DNA from: Amylostereum areolatum
Lineage: Eukaryota > Basidiomycota > Agaricomycetes > Russulales > Stereaceae
Length of the DNA stretch: 64,000 bases
NCBI GenBank assembly: GCA_012932865.1
Contig: SAXG01000003.1
Coordinates: 620,001-684,000, forward strand
Direction: 5' to 3'
Positions 44,716 through 56,532 of this stretch are shown piece by piece. The translations under genes were made by a program, and so were the position numbers. Positions within the stretch are counted from its first letter, which is position 1; each line of letters starts with the position of its first letter. The notes below the pieces were generated by a model. The model did no database searches and was not told where the DNA came from. It was given only the letters and a program-made list of their open reading frames with translations.

Positions 44716-46775
44716 ATGCTGTTTTGCTTTCGTTTTTCATCGCCCTTCACTCGTTTTCCGTCCAGCAGGCGGCTCTTTCTGGGAAAACGCACGATGGCCA
44801 CCAGAACGTACCAAGATGCGATAGAGCATCTCAACACCTTGCAATCCAACGCAGCTACTCTGGCGACCGCGAAGAGGATAAGTGAGGCATCTATACCAGA
44901 AATGGTCGACTACCTGGAGAGGATAGGGTATAAGGTGTGTTCGATCTTATTTTGCCTCTGTGCACAGTCTCACCGGACCAAAGTATAGCAAGAAGATCTA
45001 AACAGATTGAACGTCTTACACGTAACGGGTACCAAAGGAAAGGGCTCAACCTGCGCTTTCGCCGACTCTATCTTGCGCCAGATCAAGCCAGAATGGAAAG
45101 TCGGTACGAAACGACAATTCACGCATCTGCCTACTGCTTGACGAAGTTTTAGGCTTGTACACTTCTCCTCACCTCGTTGCTGTTCGGGAGCGTATTCGCA
45201 TAAACGGGGTCCCCATATCTGAGGAAGACTTTGCCAAATTCTTCTTCGAAGTCTGGGATCGCCTAGAAGGCGAATCCTGAGGTCCGTGGAATCTACTTCT
45301 TCTGCAACAAAACGCCTCAAAACCGAGCCTATATAGATGAAGTACACTACTACATCTCCGAAGCCCATGTACTTCCGCTACGTGACGCTGGTCGCGTTTC
45401 ATGCATTCCTAACACTCAAGGTAAAATGGTACACCATATCCTCTATCCGAGACGCCTGATTTGTTATCAGGTCGACGCAACCATCCTCGAAGTGGGTGTA
45501 GGCGGGGCATACGATAGCACCAACATTGTCCCTAGTCCAGTTGTCACCGGTGTATCTGCATTGGGCATCGATCATACTGCTGTGTTAGGGAAGACCCTTG
45601 GGGAGATTGCCTGGCAAAAAGGAGGCATTTACAAAGCAAGTTTATTGCTTGATGCATGCCTTACAAAGTCTAATCTAATTCCTCGCAAAATATAGGAGGG
45701 TGTTCCCGCGATCACTGTCAATCAACCTGACGAAGGTATGGAAGTATTGAAGAAACGAAGTACAGAACGCAAAGTAAGTTCCCCCATCCGTTGTGTGTCC
45801 GATTCTCAACATGTATCGCAGGCTTCCCGAATTTGTGGTCGTCCCCGTAGCGCCTGAGCTCTGTGACATCAAACTAGGTTATTTTCCACATCATCCTCCC
45901 GAAAACGTTGCTCAGAGGGCTTCTATCAGGCCTGGCTGGAACCCACCAGGTGCAGAATGCAAAGCTGGCTGTTCAACTGGTGCAGAAGTTTTTGGAGGTT
46001 ACGGAGTCATCTCGGCCAGACATACCTCTTTCTCCAGCCTTCGTTCGAGGGCTTGAAGCTACCAGGTGGCCTGGTAGGTGTCAGACAGTCGCGGATCCGA
46101 AATTTCCGGGAACAACGTGGTTCTTGGATGGTGCTCATACAACCGAAAGCCTTGATTGCTGTATGCAGTGGTTCGTCAGTCCCGACGTGGGATTGCGTGT
46201 AGCGGAAGGATCGTGAGTGTCTCGGTCTTTATTCCGGCGCCGGTGGACCTCGCTGATGATGACTATTGGAGCAAACGACCGACCCGTGTCCTAGTCTTTA
46301 ACTGCACCCACGGTCGTTCGGGTACACGTTTCTTGGCCTCGATGCTAGCAAAGGCTGCGACGCAGATCCAACTGCATGAATCTATCGAGGAAGCGGATGC
46401 TCTTTTCGATCGTGTAGTGTTCTGTACAAACGTCACATATGCAGACGGACATTTCAAAGGCGGTAAGTAACCTCACGACAGCTGGAAGCCGCCGCGGCAT
46501 TGCTAACATGTTTATTAGATTTGACGGCTGTCTCAATTCCAGAGGAAGACCTTGCTCATTTGGTCACTCAGCACGAGCTTGCCTCAGCGTGGGCGTCCCT
46601 CATCCCGTCCTTCCCAGCAGACAGTATTCATGTTCTTCCCTCGGTCGAGCACGCAACGCGGATCGTTCGGGATCTCCAGGATCAGGGGCATTCTGTTGAT
46701 GTCCTTGTGACGGGTAGTCTTCACCTGGTCGGCGGTATGGTCGAGGTGGCAGGTCTTTCGGATGTGGCTTTGTGA
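44716..46775 (+). CDS. FPGS: Folylpolyglutamate synthase (two apparent frameshifts)
   Basis: FPGS adds glutamates to folates, retaining them in cytosol and mitochondria for one-carbon metabolism. The first ATG gives a basic mitochondrial-type leader (MLFCFRFSSPFTRFPSSRRL); an internal ATG at 44794 (MATRTYQDAIEHLN) would give a cytosolic form, as in other eukaryotes. The P-loop VLHVTGTKGKGSTCAFADS is intact. KPMYFRYVTLVAFHAF, VDATILEVGVGGAYDSTNIV and ALGIDHTAVLGKTLGEIAWQ follow, then VQNAKLAVQLVQKFLE, FLDGAHTTESLDCCMQWF and VLVTGSLHLVGGMVEVAG. The reading frame slips near 45270 (GG run) and 45827 (CCC run). Removing one base at each restores the family consensus, so I treat both as probable sequence errors. 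Confidence 0.9.
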
Positions 46776-46890
46776 ACGGTTGGGAGGATAGGTATTAGAT
46801 TATTCGGCTATGACCACGCAGCTGCTAGACATTATATGACACCTTCAACAGGTTTAATAGAATGTAAGTTATGAATATCGGTACTTTAAC

Positions 46891-49049
46891 TCAGGGACGT
46901 TTTCTTGTGCGACTACCACCAGGTTCAGCACCGAAGAAATTGATGCCCTGTGGGTTGAAATGGTTGATGGTCGCGATCCAAAAGAGATAGGAGGTGCGTA
47001 CTTCATTGTCCAGAAACGAGCGTACTTTGAGCCTCAATCCACGCTCAGAAACGTTGAGAGTCGCAGCTATGTTCATGAAGGTGTCGAAGGCGATAGGCTA
47101 CCACAGTGTTAGGACATAACATCGGAAACGAAGCACAACATACCTCGTATCGTAGAATACGCAGGTATAACCCCTCATCCGCGAGTATCTTTTTCTTCAG
47201 CTCAGCGTCCAAGGCTGGGTCGTCGAGGCGGCCGGCGGTATCGTCCGCACGAGCTTTTGCCTTTCCTTTGCCTTTCCGCGAGGACTTTGTTGAGGATGTC
47301 GCTGCGTTTTCCGCCGCAGGTATCCCAATATCTTTGTCCATTTGTATTGCAACCGACGACGGCGTTATGGCACTGCTGACTGGCTGGTTTGGTGTAGGCT
47401 CCCAGTCGGGCTCGAAGTGGAGAAAAACATCCTCATTACTCCATCCCATTTCATCTCCATATCCTTCTATACGACTCTCGCCGCCATCCTCCACATCCAT
47501 GGCCTCACAAGTCCATGGGGAAACTTGGTGCTCCGACGGTCTCCGAACGGGAGAGGGATGGCGCGACGGTCTTCGCATATCGAGAGACGTCTTCGAAGGA
47601 CGCGACGGAGAGTTTGCGTTTGCGCTAGAGGGATACAAGTGCGGAGAATGGCAGGAGTTGGATGGAGAAGACGGGATCTATGTGTTATAAGTGAGGTCCC
47701 AATTACACAGGGTCATTATACTCACACTGATGACGGACGTATGCTGCTGTTGACGCGTCGGTTCCGTGTTTTCTTGCGGGCGGCGTAGGCCAGCACCAAG
47801 TTTGGAGGGGACAAAAGCCTGGGTGGCAGGAGGCGCGGTGTAGTCCTCGCTTTCCACCGTAGAGCCGGTATGGGACCTGAGCAGAGCCAGCCTCTTCGAA
47901 AGGGCGCTTTCGCCAAACGGTTGTGTCTCAGGAAACTCTTCCATCGTGACATTTCGGGTTAGGGAATTGGCGAGCTTGCTCTGGCCGAATGCTTGAGTAC
48001 GAGAGGACGAAGCCTCGCATCCAGGATTTCCCAGCAGGGAGCGTGCCCGATCCAGGATGCTTTCGCGTGCGTCTACGGGGCCTTGCACAGTTGCGACAGC
48101 CTCTGGGCGTCTACCTTTACGCTTCGAGTTTGCACCATTGACGACGTCTTCCAGATAGGTATGAGGAACCTGGTCCTTTGGAGGGCTGCGCGGAGTCTTC
48201 CCCTTCGACTTCTCATTATCCGCAGGTAAGCTGGCCAGCTCTTGTGCGATAAGAGTGCTCAGAGTATCCTGGTTCAGCCCCTTCTTGCGAGCGCAAGTCC
48301 GTATGTGGGAGACCTTGTTCTTTGCGCTTTTCCTCGTTGTCCACGCGATCCCACAAGAGACGCACTTGCGAAGACGAGAGGCCTGTGATTCCGGAAGGTC
48401 GAAAAACATTACTGGGTTTAGCGGCCGACCGCGCCTGCCTTTGGGCTGAGGTAAAAGGTCAGAACCGGAAGCCACCGCCGGGGCCGGGCTTGGACGAAGG
48501 CTTTGTGGAGTCGATCGCCCTGACCTGTCCTTGAGACTTTCCTGCGAGTATGCAAACCGACTTAATTTCAGTCGAAGATTGCTACCGTCATCATCAATTT
48601 CATCGTCAGGGATGTCGATTCCAAGGGTCATGGGTCGCACGGGCGAGAACGGTTCGTCAGATGGCAGGTCGGAAGGGACGGATGACACTGAAACAGCATT
48701 GCTGGCACGGGAAAGCGCAACTAGTGGTTGGTCATTTTCTTCAGTGCTACTGTCTTGATTCCGACAAACAAACGTTAGCAGCCATCATTTCCTTCATAGC
48801 AGGAAACCACCCACCGCTCAGTTCAATGACAGAGGTAAACCCGGGGGTGACAACTTTCACAGAAGGAAAAGGGGCCACCCTGCTTGAGCCCGCAGCTTCA
48901 GCATGCAGAGGGGTGCGATTGGTCACTTTGGGGTGCCTTTTCTTCTCTTTCCACAGTTTCCTTTCTTCCTCCCTTTCAGGTTCAGAGTCGTCGACAAATT
49001 CCGCGACGGAGTGAACGGGGCTGGGGAGTGGCCGAGTCACAGGGGCCAT
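46891..49049 (-). CDS. SLX4: SLX4-like structure-specific endonuclease scaffold
   Basis: SLX4 is the scaffold that activates the SLX1 nuclease on branched DNA during recombination repair. The long disordered N-terminus has a repeated acidic/aromatic style (TQAFGQSKLANSL, TQPFGESALSKRL, TQAFVPSKLGAGL), three variants of one short motif. A Cys/His motif, KCVSCGIAWTT..KVSHIRTCARK, resembles the UBZ-like finger. The C-terminal SLX1-binding domain is typical: DAELKKKILADEGLYLRILR, YEPIAFDTFMNIAATLNVSE and RGLRLKVRSFLDNEGINFFG. Introns are near 48769-48828, 47664-47696, 47080-47140 and 46936-46990. The start ATG is 49047-49049. The C-terminal domain is the firmest evidence. Confidence 0.82.
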
Positions 49050-49428
49050 GGTTGTGGCAAATCGTGTGCAGAGCGAGCGGGAAGGTGGAAAAATAAGAGA
49101 GACGTTGGGTGTCGACAAGCGAAAAGTGAATATAGGGGGGAATGCGTAAGAGGGAAATGGCATGCGATGTTGAGGAACAAGTTCAAGTTCAATGTGGCCG
49201 TGGCCGGATATGTTCAAATGAAGACGCGCCGCGTTCGTCACGGGTGCGCGACGCGTCAAGCGCGCGAATTTAAGCTTTAAGTTTGAGCGCTTGACCGCGT
49301 TTCCTGGCGTTCCCGTTCCCTTGCGAGGCTAGAATTCGTAACAGCCACGACACGCGGGATTCCGCCCCGTTGTTTTCCTTCTGTCTTCCAACAACCTACT
49401 ATCCGTGGCACTTTTCTCTCAACCACTC
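49050..49428. promoter_or_regulatory. Divergent promoter region, SLX4 / KAP120
   Basis: This stretch is 379 bp between divergent ATGs. I see no TATA box. The repeated cgcg and gcgcgaatttaagc near 49255-49275 are the only notable features. Confidence 0.35.
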
Positions 49429-52400
49429 ATGAATGGTACCACGCAACCCCAGGCTCAGAATGCATCTCTCCAGATGGGCGACCTCTACAATATCGTGGCC
49501 GGCGCTGCCTCACAAGATCCTGTCGTGATGCAAGCCGCTTCCACGCGCCTCAAAGAAGTCTTAAAGCTCTCCGGCGTGCTCAGTGGTTTGCAACAGATCA
49601 CGACACAGACATCTGTCCCTCTACACATCCGCCAGCTCGCTATCATCCAATGCAAGAACGAGATCCCGAACCAGTGGCGCCACAGGAAGTGCGTCGTTCG
49701 TCAATCAGGGAGTGTCATGGCAAACGTTAACGTCACCGTCAGACTCATATCAGAAGAAGACAAGGCTGCAATTCGCGAACGTAGTCTTGCATTGCTGGGC
49801 GAGGAGGATGACGCGGTACGCATGTTTATTCACTCGATGCACATACCACTTGATGTTGTGTACGATGACATCTTTCAGATTTCTAGATGTAATGTAATAA
49901 TCGTAGCAAAGATCGCTCGCTATGATTACCCTCATAATTGGCATGTGCGCTATCACTTTACTCTTCATCCAGGTGCTCACATAGATGCGTAGGCCTGCGC
50001 TGGTGACGACTCTAATGAACATGGCTGGCCAAGCCGTTCAGCAACGGTCTGCCACAACACAAGCTGATTTCACATCCTTCCGGGCCCTGACAAGATGCTT
50101 GGGCTTTCTGAAGGCGATATTGAAGGAGTTTGCACATATCAGAATGCTATCGGGAGTCAAAGTTATGAGCGAGGTGGGCTTTGTGCCGCACTGGTAGGAC
50201 AGTGGTTTAGTGTCTAACTCGCATGATCCAGCTCATGCTCCAAATACACTCCACGATTTCGGAATACTACACCTTCTTCGTCAATGCAGTCGTAGCAGCA
50301 TTAAACGCGGGGGATCTTGCGTCTCCGCGCATGATCGAAGATATACAGATCTGCCAGTATCTCTTCAAGTGTATATCGGTCATGGCGGTTTGGGTCTGGC
50401 AAGCTGCCTCTTCTAATCGTCGGGATAATGGACAAAAATTCGAGGACTGGGTAGGTTTGCATGCCCTTCCGAATGACCGGAAGTTTTACATATATGCAGG
50501 TTGTTGGAGAGTTCCAAAGATCTGCGTCACACTTGAAAATTCTTTCCGACGCACGGGTTGCCCATGCTTTGGCGTTCCAGACAGCGTCTGCAGATGCAGA
50601 TGCACGGCGATCATTAGAATACCTCGTGCACTACATCCGCACCCTCGGCAAGTTTTTTAGACGATTGCAACAACTCGACGTGCGACGTTTCGTTACTATG
50701 CCTCTGTGCGACGACTTGGTCTCGTACTATTGGAATCAGGTTATACAGGCAAACAATGTTCCACAACACATATCTGGTTCGTTTCTCTACAACCGTCATG
50801 TTTCATGGGCTCATTTGAGGATTCAGAATCTCCCACGGCTGTCTACCCAACTCGTCTGATTGTGCAAGCAATGGTCTTGTTCAAGGAAAGTCTTGCCCAA
50901 TGGTCACCGGCTCGCAGAAAGGGACCTGAGGCAAACGGTAGGTCATGCAGTAGCCTGTCTGTGCTCAGTCGCTAATTTCTCCTCCAGTATTGCCTGAGGA
51001 ATTTGTGCGAACCGCGGTTACCTTCCTCGTGACCCGATTCATGCCTCTTAGACCTACCGATCTCGAAGGATGGTTGTTGGATCCCGAGGAGTGGGTCAAT
51101 GTCGAGGATAAGGACGATCAGCAGTGGGAGTTTGAGATACGTGTGCGTACACACTTTTTGTTACCAACATGGCATGCTAATCTGTTCTACAGCCGTGCGC
51201 TGAGCGTGTGCTTATGACGTTTTCGGCGCAATACCCGCAGTATACAAATCCACTCTTGGCAGAAGCGTTCAAAAATGCAAATGGTGCGTACGACGTCTTC
51301 TGCGTTTTGGCTTTCTCATACACTTTTTTCAGTGCAACCACCCGACGGTTTAGATGCCATACTGCAGAAGGAGTCGGTATACTGTGCTGTCGGGAGGTGT
51401 GCGCGCCGTCTCATGGACAGCGTGGACTTTTCTGGCTGGCTGGACATTGCTACCGTCGAAGCTCAGAATCCAGACCCAAAGTAAGAGGGTATCGGCTTAA
51501 CTCTCAATTTCTGGGATACTGATTCACCTATGTCTAGCTATGTCATCTTGAAGCGACGCATCGTCTGGCTGATCGGGCGATGGTTGGCTGATGATTGTGC
51601 ATCTACCCAGGATGTTCGGATCTGGCAAATACTAGTACATCTGCTCACAAACAGAGACCAAGGGACTGAGGTGGTACGCTTGACCGCGGCCAGCGCCTTG
51701 AAGCAATGCGTTGATGTAAGTACCCGCGAGTCTGATTCGTCCACCTTCTGATGTTTAGCTGTCCAGGTTCTGACGTTTGAACCTGATGTCTTTACCCCGT
51801 TCTTGGTGGCCGTCCTTCCCGAACTGGTTCACTTAATGGACGAAGTTGAAAGCCTGGAGAGTAAGCGAAAAGTGAATGACTGTCTGAATACCATCATTTC
51901 ACGCGTGGAGGGCAAGGTAAATCACATCGTCTGTGATCTTTCATTAGCTAAATAACCTACTCCTCTCAAAGATCGCTCCGTTTGTTTCTCTAATCACCGA
52001 CCCTCTCCCTCAACTTTGTGAGAACTCTTTTGCATACTCTAGCGTAACTTCTCAACCCATTTGACTAGGGCTTCAAGCGGGTTCAGACTTCATGTTCAAG
52101 AATTCCTTACTAACCACTCTGACTGATCTTGTCACAGTAAGTCCTTGACTACTACTCTGTAGACTCTGTCTCATGCACTTCGAAGGCATTGGGAGAAAAC
52201 TCGGGCCCTTTAAGCGCCATAGTAGTGCCACTCGTGCAAGAGGGTTTATCGCCTGGGGTGAGTGACTGCGCCTTTCTTTGACGCAGCTTCTCCAACTTGG
52301 ACCCTCTGGTTTGCAGTTTGCCGTCCAGCTGGATGATCACACGTTCAAGCTCTGGATGGCTGCCCTTCGACATGCTACAACCTTGCAAGGCTACAATGGT

Positions 52401-53581
52401 GGTCAAGGATTGATCGATCTATTCCCCCTGCTGGTTTCTCTGCTTTCGCAGAACCTTGATGTCCTCGGCAAGATAACGAGCATCCTCGAGAGTTACTTCT
52501 TGCTCGGTGCAAACGAGGTCCTCCAGGTTTGTCCAGCCGATCTCGGATCACAGGAGAAAGCAGCTGACCAACGTGATGTTAAGTCATATTCAGCAGCTTT
52601 GTTCTCCGCTTTCCTTCAGGCTCTCCAGGTTGCCTTTGGGCCCAACGTCAAGGGCTTACTAGGCGCACTGGAACTCCTTTTCCAACATGCAAATGCGTCT
52701 ATTTATGTGGAAGCGTTGCACACATCGGGCCTATTCGCGTACTTTATCAAGTCTGCGATAAACGATAAGGTGCTGTACACTCTGATTCAACGCCTGATCT
52801 CCAACTGACGACTGCTATACAGCTTGATGTTCAATGTCTCACCACGATCATTTTTGTCGTAGCACGAATTGCGTTGGCTAATCGGGACCATTTCATGCAA
52901 CTCATGGCGGCGACAGTGACCTCGCAAGGAATCCCAGAGGCGCAGGTTTGGGAAGGTCTCCTCGATCAATGGTGGCGCCGGGTAACGTCATCTTCTCGCT
53001 AAATGTACAAGGCCCCACTAACTCTACGCAGTTCGACAACATGTACGAACCTCGTCATCGGAAACTCGCCGCTATGGGCATCGCTGTCCTCGTTTCTACT
53101 GGAAGAGGCGACGTGTTGGATCGTTTGCCGACCGAAATTTTCAACATTTGGACAGATGTATTCGCGGAACTCAAAGAAGAGAAAGAGAAAAGGTCCAGTG
53201 ATCTGGACAGCGATGAGTATGTATTCATTGCTTTCGTTTGGCTGGTTAACCACATTCCCCTTGCAGTGCCTCTCTTACTATGTACTGGGACCAACCACCG
53301 ACTTCATTTTTTCAGGGCACAGAGGATACATTGGAATACGGCCGTCGTCAATCTGTGAGTTTCATTACGGATCATAACTATTCGTCGCCTGACGATTGGT
53401 TTGCCTTCAGTGCTTTGACAATGACCCTGTGCGAAAGACCTTACTCACTTCTTTCATCGCGCAACGTCTTCAAGAGGCAGAGATGGCGTGCGGAGGATCG
53501 CAACTCATGCAAACCCAGTACCTCGCGAAAGCAGATCCTCACGTCCTCAAGCAAATTGTCACAGAGGTATTTGGGCGTTAA
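49429..53581 (+). CDS. KAP120: Importin-beta family transport receptor KAP120/importin-11
   Basis: This karyopherin carries cargo through nuclear pores under control of Ran-GTP. The N-terminus holds the importin-beta N domain: LYNIVAGAASQDPVVMQAAS, HIRQLAIIQCKNEIPNQWRH and SEEDKAAIRERSLALLGEED, spliced to RCNVIIVAKIARYDYPHNW. HEAT-like helical repeats follow through about fifteen exons (for example LPEEFVRTAVTFLVTRFMPL, IVWLIGRWLADDCASTQDVR, EVVRLTAASALKQCVD, QFAVQLDDHTFKLWMAALRH and LVSLLSQNLDVLGKITSILE). The C-terminal end is EPRHRKLAAMGIAVLVSTGR, then QRLQEAEMACGGSQLMQTQY. The start is the ATG at 49429 (MNGTTQPQ) and the stop TAA 53579-53581. I prefer Kap120 because of the N-domain and total length. 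Confidence 0.88.
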
Positions 53582-53763
53582 ACGTTAAATGCTGAGGGTC
53601 ACTTGGCCCGAGTTGGGATGCACACTGCAATATATGACGTTACTGTACACACCATACCATCCTAATAATTACTATCTTTCAGACTTCGAGGTTGGAGAGG
53701 TTTCCTGACCGCTCATCTGCATTCGCATAAAGAGTAATTCGCATGGATGCGCATACTTATTTA

Positions 53764-55315
53764 TTATTCTGACCGATCCCCGTCGCTCCCACTGACCCAG
53801 CTCCTACTGCCAATACTTAACCCACTAACACCGCTAACACTACTTCCGAGCTCGTCGAAGTAGTCGCTTCCCCACTCAACCCCACTCTCATCACCTTCGC
53901 CTTCGCTATGCCAGTATGCTTCCTTGCCGTACACGCGCTCAGCGCTAGACACGCGTTCTGTACAACGCAAGCATTCCCAAGGCCCGCCGCCCGCGTCTGC
54001 CGCGCGAAGCATTTTGTCGGAGAGGCAGACGTAACAGTATACATGCCCACAGGACGCGCTATATGGTGTATTCACGGCGTATGTTGGCGGCTCGTCCGGT
54101 GTAGTAGTGGGTGGCCCGGGCGTTTGCATGACATACTGTCCCGCCTGGGAAAGGGCTTGTGCGGGATCAGAGAGGTTCAGGTTGAAGGCGGCGTTCTCGT
54201 GACAGATCGCGCATTCATTGTCCGGGAGGCCCCAATATTTTCCTCGTCGCTGAGCTGGAATTTCACCGGTACCACCACTGGACGATGGTCCCAACCCCAT
54301 TAGTGCTTGTGCGCGTCGTGGCAAGAGCGGTGATATAGTTGTCAAGGGATGTGATGCTGCCGATACGGCGGAGGAAACCACCCGACGCAGGGTGCGATGG
54401 GGCAATAGTGGCAAGACGAAGAGGAGGAATTCCTTGAGAAAGCTTCGAATAAGGTCTCACTACGAATCGACCAAGAAGTACTCACTGTAAACGCATGCCA
54501 GACCATCTGACGGTTCATGAATTCATAGCTAACGTCGCGTTTCGCTAGTCGTCTAACCGGGACTAGCTGCAAGCCCAGCAGTCTGTCGGTCAGAGTCCGG
54601 TACCTGTGTATTATTGGTAAATGTTTTAGACCGCAACGTCAAAAACCTCAACCCACCTGCCGTCCCACAAAAATGCAACAAAACTGACAAACGTCATCAT
54701 GCCATGAGTAGTCTCCAATTTCGTTAACAATTCCCAAGCCTTCCTTCGCTTGTCCGAAGTTGGGGCATCAGGCCATGCTTGCGAAAGGGCATGATCTCGT
54801 ATTCGAGTGTGAATATAAGGAACGATGATGTTGAGGACTCCGTGAATGAGAAGAATGCGCTGTGGGAGACCAGAGGCTGCCAAAGGTCAGCTATAGAAGG
54901 CATGAGCAGAGAGGCGTCATACGTGTAGGCGCGGAAGCCTTGTATCTTAAATCCTGTAGTTTCGCGCCGTAAGAGGCCCCGGTGGTCCAGACAGAAAGGC
55001 GATATAGTGTGAGTTGGATAAACAACGCAAGTTCGGGTTCAAACCGGCTCTTAAGCGATGACTATGGATGTACTCAGTCGCTGCATACGATCTGATTAAA
55101 GGAGAGACGGACCTACACGTATGAGTCCCAGCGCTTTGGCAAAAGGATTCTGTAGAAGGTGTACGAGCTCTTGGTCCAGGAGTTCAGCATCGAGCTGGCC
55201 CACGCGAATGATCCGGGCTTGCGGAGGGGCCAGAGATGCGTACGCGTCTCTCGCCGACTTGTATGCGGGGTTGTGCTTGCTCCCAAACATAATGCCAATG
55301 CTGGTGCTGGGTCAT
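53764..55315 (-). CDS. PEX2: Peroxisomal RING ubiquitin ligase PEX2 (one apparent frameshift)
   Basis: Pex2 forms, with Pex10 and Pex12, the membrane ubiquitin ligase that recycles the import receptor Pex5. Exons give WHYVWEQAQPRIQ, then IIRVGQLDAELLDQELVHLL, ASGLPQRILLIHGVLNIIVP, RDHALSQAWPDAP, TLTDRLLGLQLVPVRRLAKR, VSYEFMNRQMVWHAFT and LPLLPHRTLRRVVSSAVSAA. The C-terminal RING has CAICHEN, then SCGHVYCYVC and WECLRC, a C3HC4 order. The frame shifts by one base between the first two pieces, near 55258. The likely start is ATG 55313-55315 (MTQHQHWHY). A second ATG at 55288-55290 opens the downstream frame directly. The protein is multi-pass in the peroxisomal membrane. Confidence 0.87.
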
Positions 55316-55692
55316 AACGGCAAGGTATTGGGGTGAAAAGGAGGGAGCGGTAAACCGAGGAGCACGATGGGTAACCGAAAACTCGAGGCACTATAAGTGT
55401 GATATATAGACGCGCTCCGGATTCACGTGTCGGAAATGAAGGAACCGAGGAGACGACATCGAGCGAACATACTTAAGAGCATATGTATATATGTACACCG
55501 GGTTCCTCAAGTCCTACACATGCATTCATTCACGCAGTGATAAAGCTGATCAAGAAAAATGTCATAAATCGAGGTGCATGGCCTGACATTGACAGCATAT
55601 CGATACATATCGTGGAGGGGGCCGATCTTCGGGACCGATATCGAGACAAGACCGTGGAGGATACGAGGAATGAGCAGACTGAGGTAATGATT
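55316..55692. other. Intergenic, PEX2 promoter / RPL36 3' flank
   Basis: This stretch is 377 bp. It includes atatgtatatatgtac near 55480-55496 and otherwise nothing coding. The plus-strand frame at 55483-55875 is antisense to RPL36 and is rejected. Confidence 0.45.
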
Positions 55693-56168
55693 TTAATGCG
55701 CCCTCCTGCTCTCCTGTATGATCCCGCTGAGCTCCTCCAACTTGCGCTTCGAGCGGAGAAGGGTCCCGAGCTACACGCAGCATTTTGTAAGCCAGTCAGT
55801 GAAATACGACGTGAAGGCCAACGCACCCGCTTCTTCGTCAGCTTACGAGCCTTCTTATCCTATGTTACAATATAGGATGTCAAGAACTGATCTCCGAGTC
55901 ATGTCGAGTTTACGCACCTTTGAGTTCCTCAACAGCTCCATCACACGACGCTCATAGGGCGAAAATCCTGCGACCTCCCTGACAACTGAGCGGACAAACT
56001 TGGTCCGAGTGGACGTGAGGCCCTTGCGATGGCTCGGCTTAGCAACTTTTGGGATGGCGGTGGTGGTGTGGCCATGGGTGAGCCCGCGGCGAGAGTCTAT
56101 ATGGTACCGACACCTCTGTTAGAATCTTATATGGTACATCGCGATGCTTACGCACCGTTGCGAACCAT
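55693..56168 (-). CDS. RPL36: Large-subunit ribosomal protein eL36
   Basis: This is a small cytosolic 60S ribosomal protein split into four exons. Exon 1 is only 13 nt (MVRN plus one base, ATG at 56166-56168). Exon 2 gives [40 protein letters not shown] and [16 protein letters not shown]. Exon 3 is [11 protein letters not shown]. Exon 4 is [20 protein letters not shown] followed by SRRAH and TAA (stop at 55693-55695). All borders are GT..AG and in phase, and the result is about 100 residues, the family length. The very short exons make it easy to miss. It sits between CK2 beta and PEX2 on the same strand. Confidence 0.93.
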
Positions 56169-56532
56169 AGCTTTTTCTTGAGGTCTTGGGCGGGGCACTG
56201 GCTGTACGGCGGTAGGCGTTCTGTGGCAAAGACGCAACTTGCCGATATACTATACAGTTTAGCTGTAGCCGTACCGAGTGATATACGCACGTGATCGGCA
56301 TCCACGGATTTTAAACATACTATTAATCCATCACGTGTACACGCTCATCTTGCACACCACCGGCATCGTTCATACAATGATGCATGCCTTTGTACCTTGC
56401 TTAATGCTAGCGCACAGAGTGCTGCAAACAGAATAAATACAAGTAATACGTGGCGTATACGGAAGATACAACATCGTCAGGATACGTGCCTTCAAGCACC
56501 AGCCGAAGCCTGGCTACGCAATCGGTGGTCCT
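56169..56532. other. Intergenic, RPL36 promoter / CK2 beta 3' flank
   Basis: This stretch is 364 bp. It should hold the RPL36 promoter. A cacgtg box is present at about 56289-56294 and another at 56331-56336. No coding exon is seen. Confidence 0.4.

Noticed and set aside
55030..55060. tRNA-like B box (gggttcaaaccgg)
   Set aside because: It lies between PEX2 exons. No matching acceptor, D-arm or anticodon stem could be folded around it.
55483..55875. 130-codon plus-strand frame
   Set aside because: It runs antisense through two RPL36 exons and an intron, and has no resemblance to a known family.
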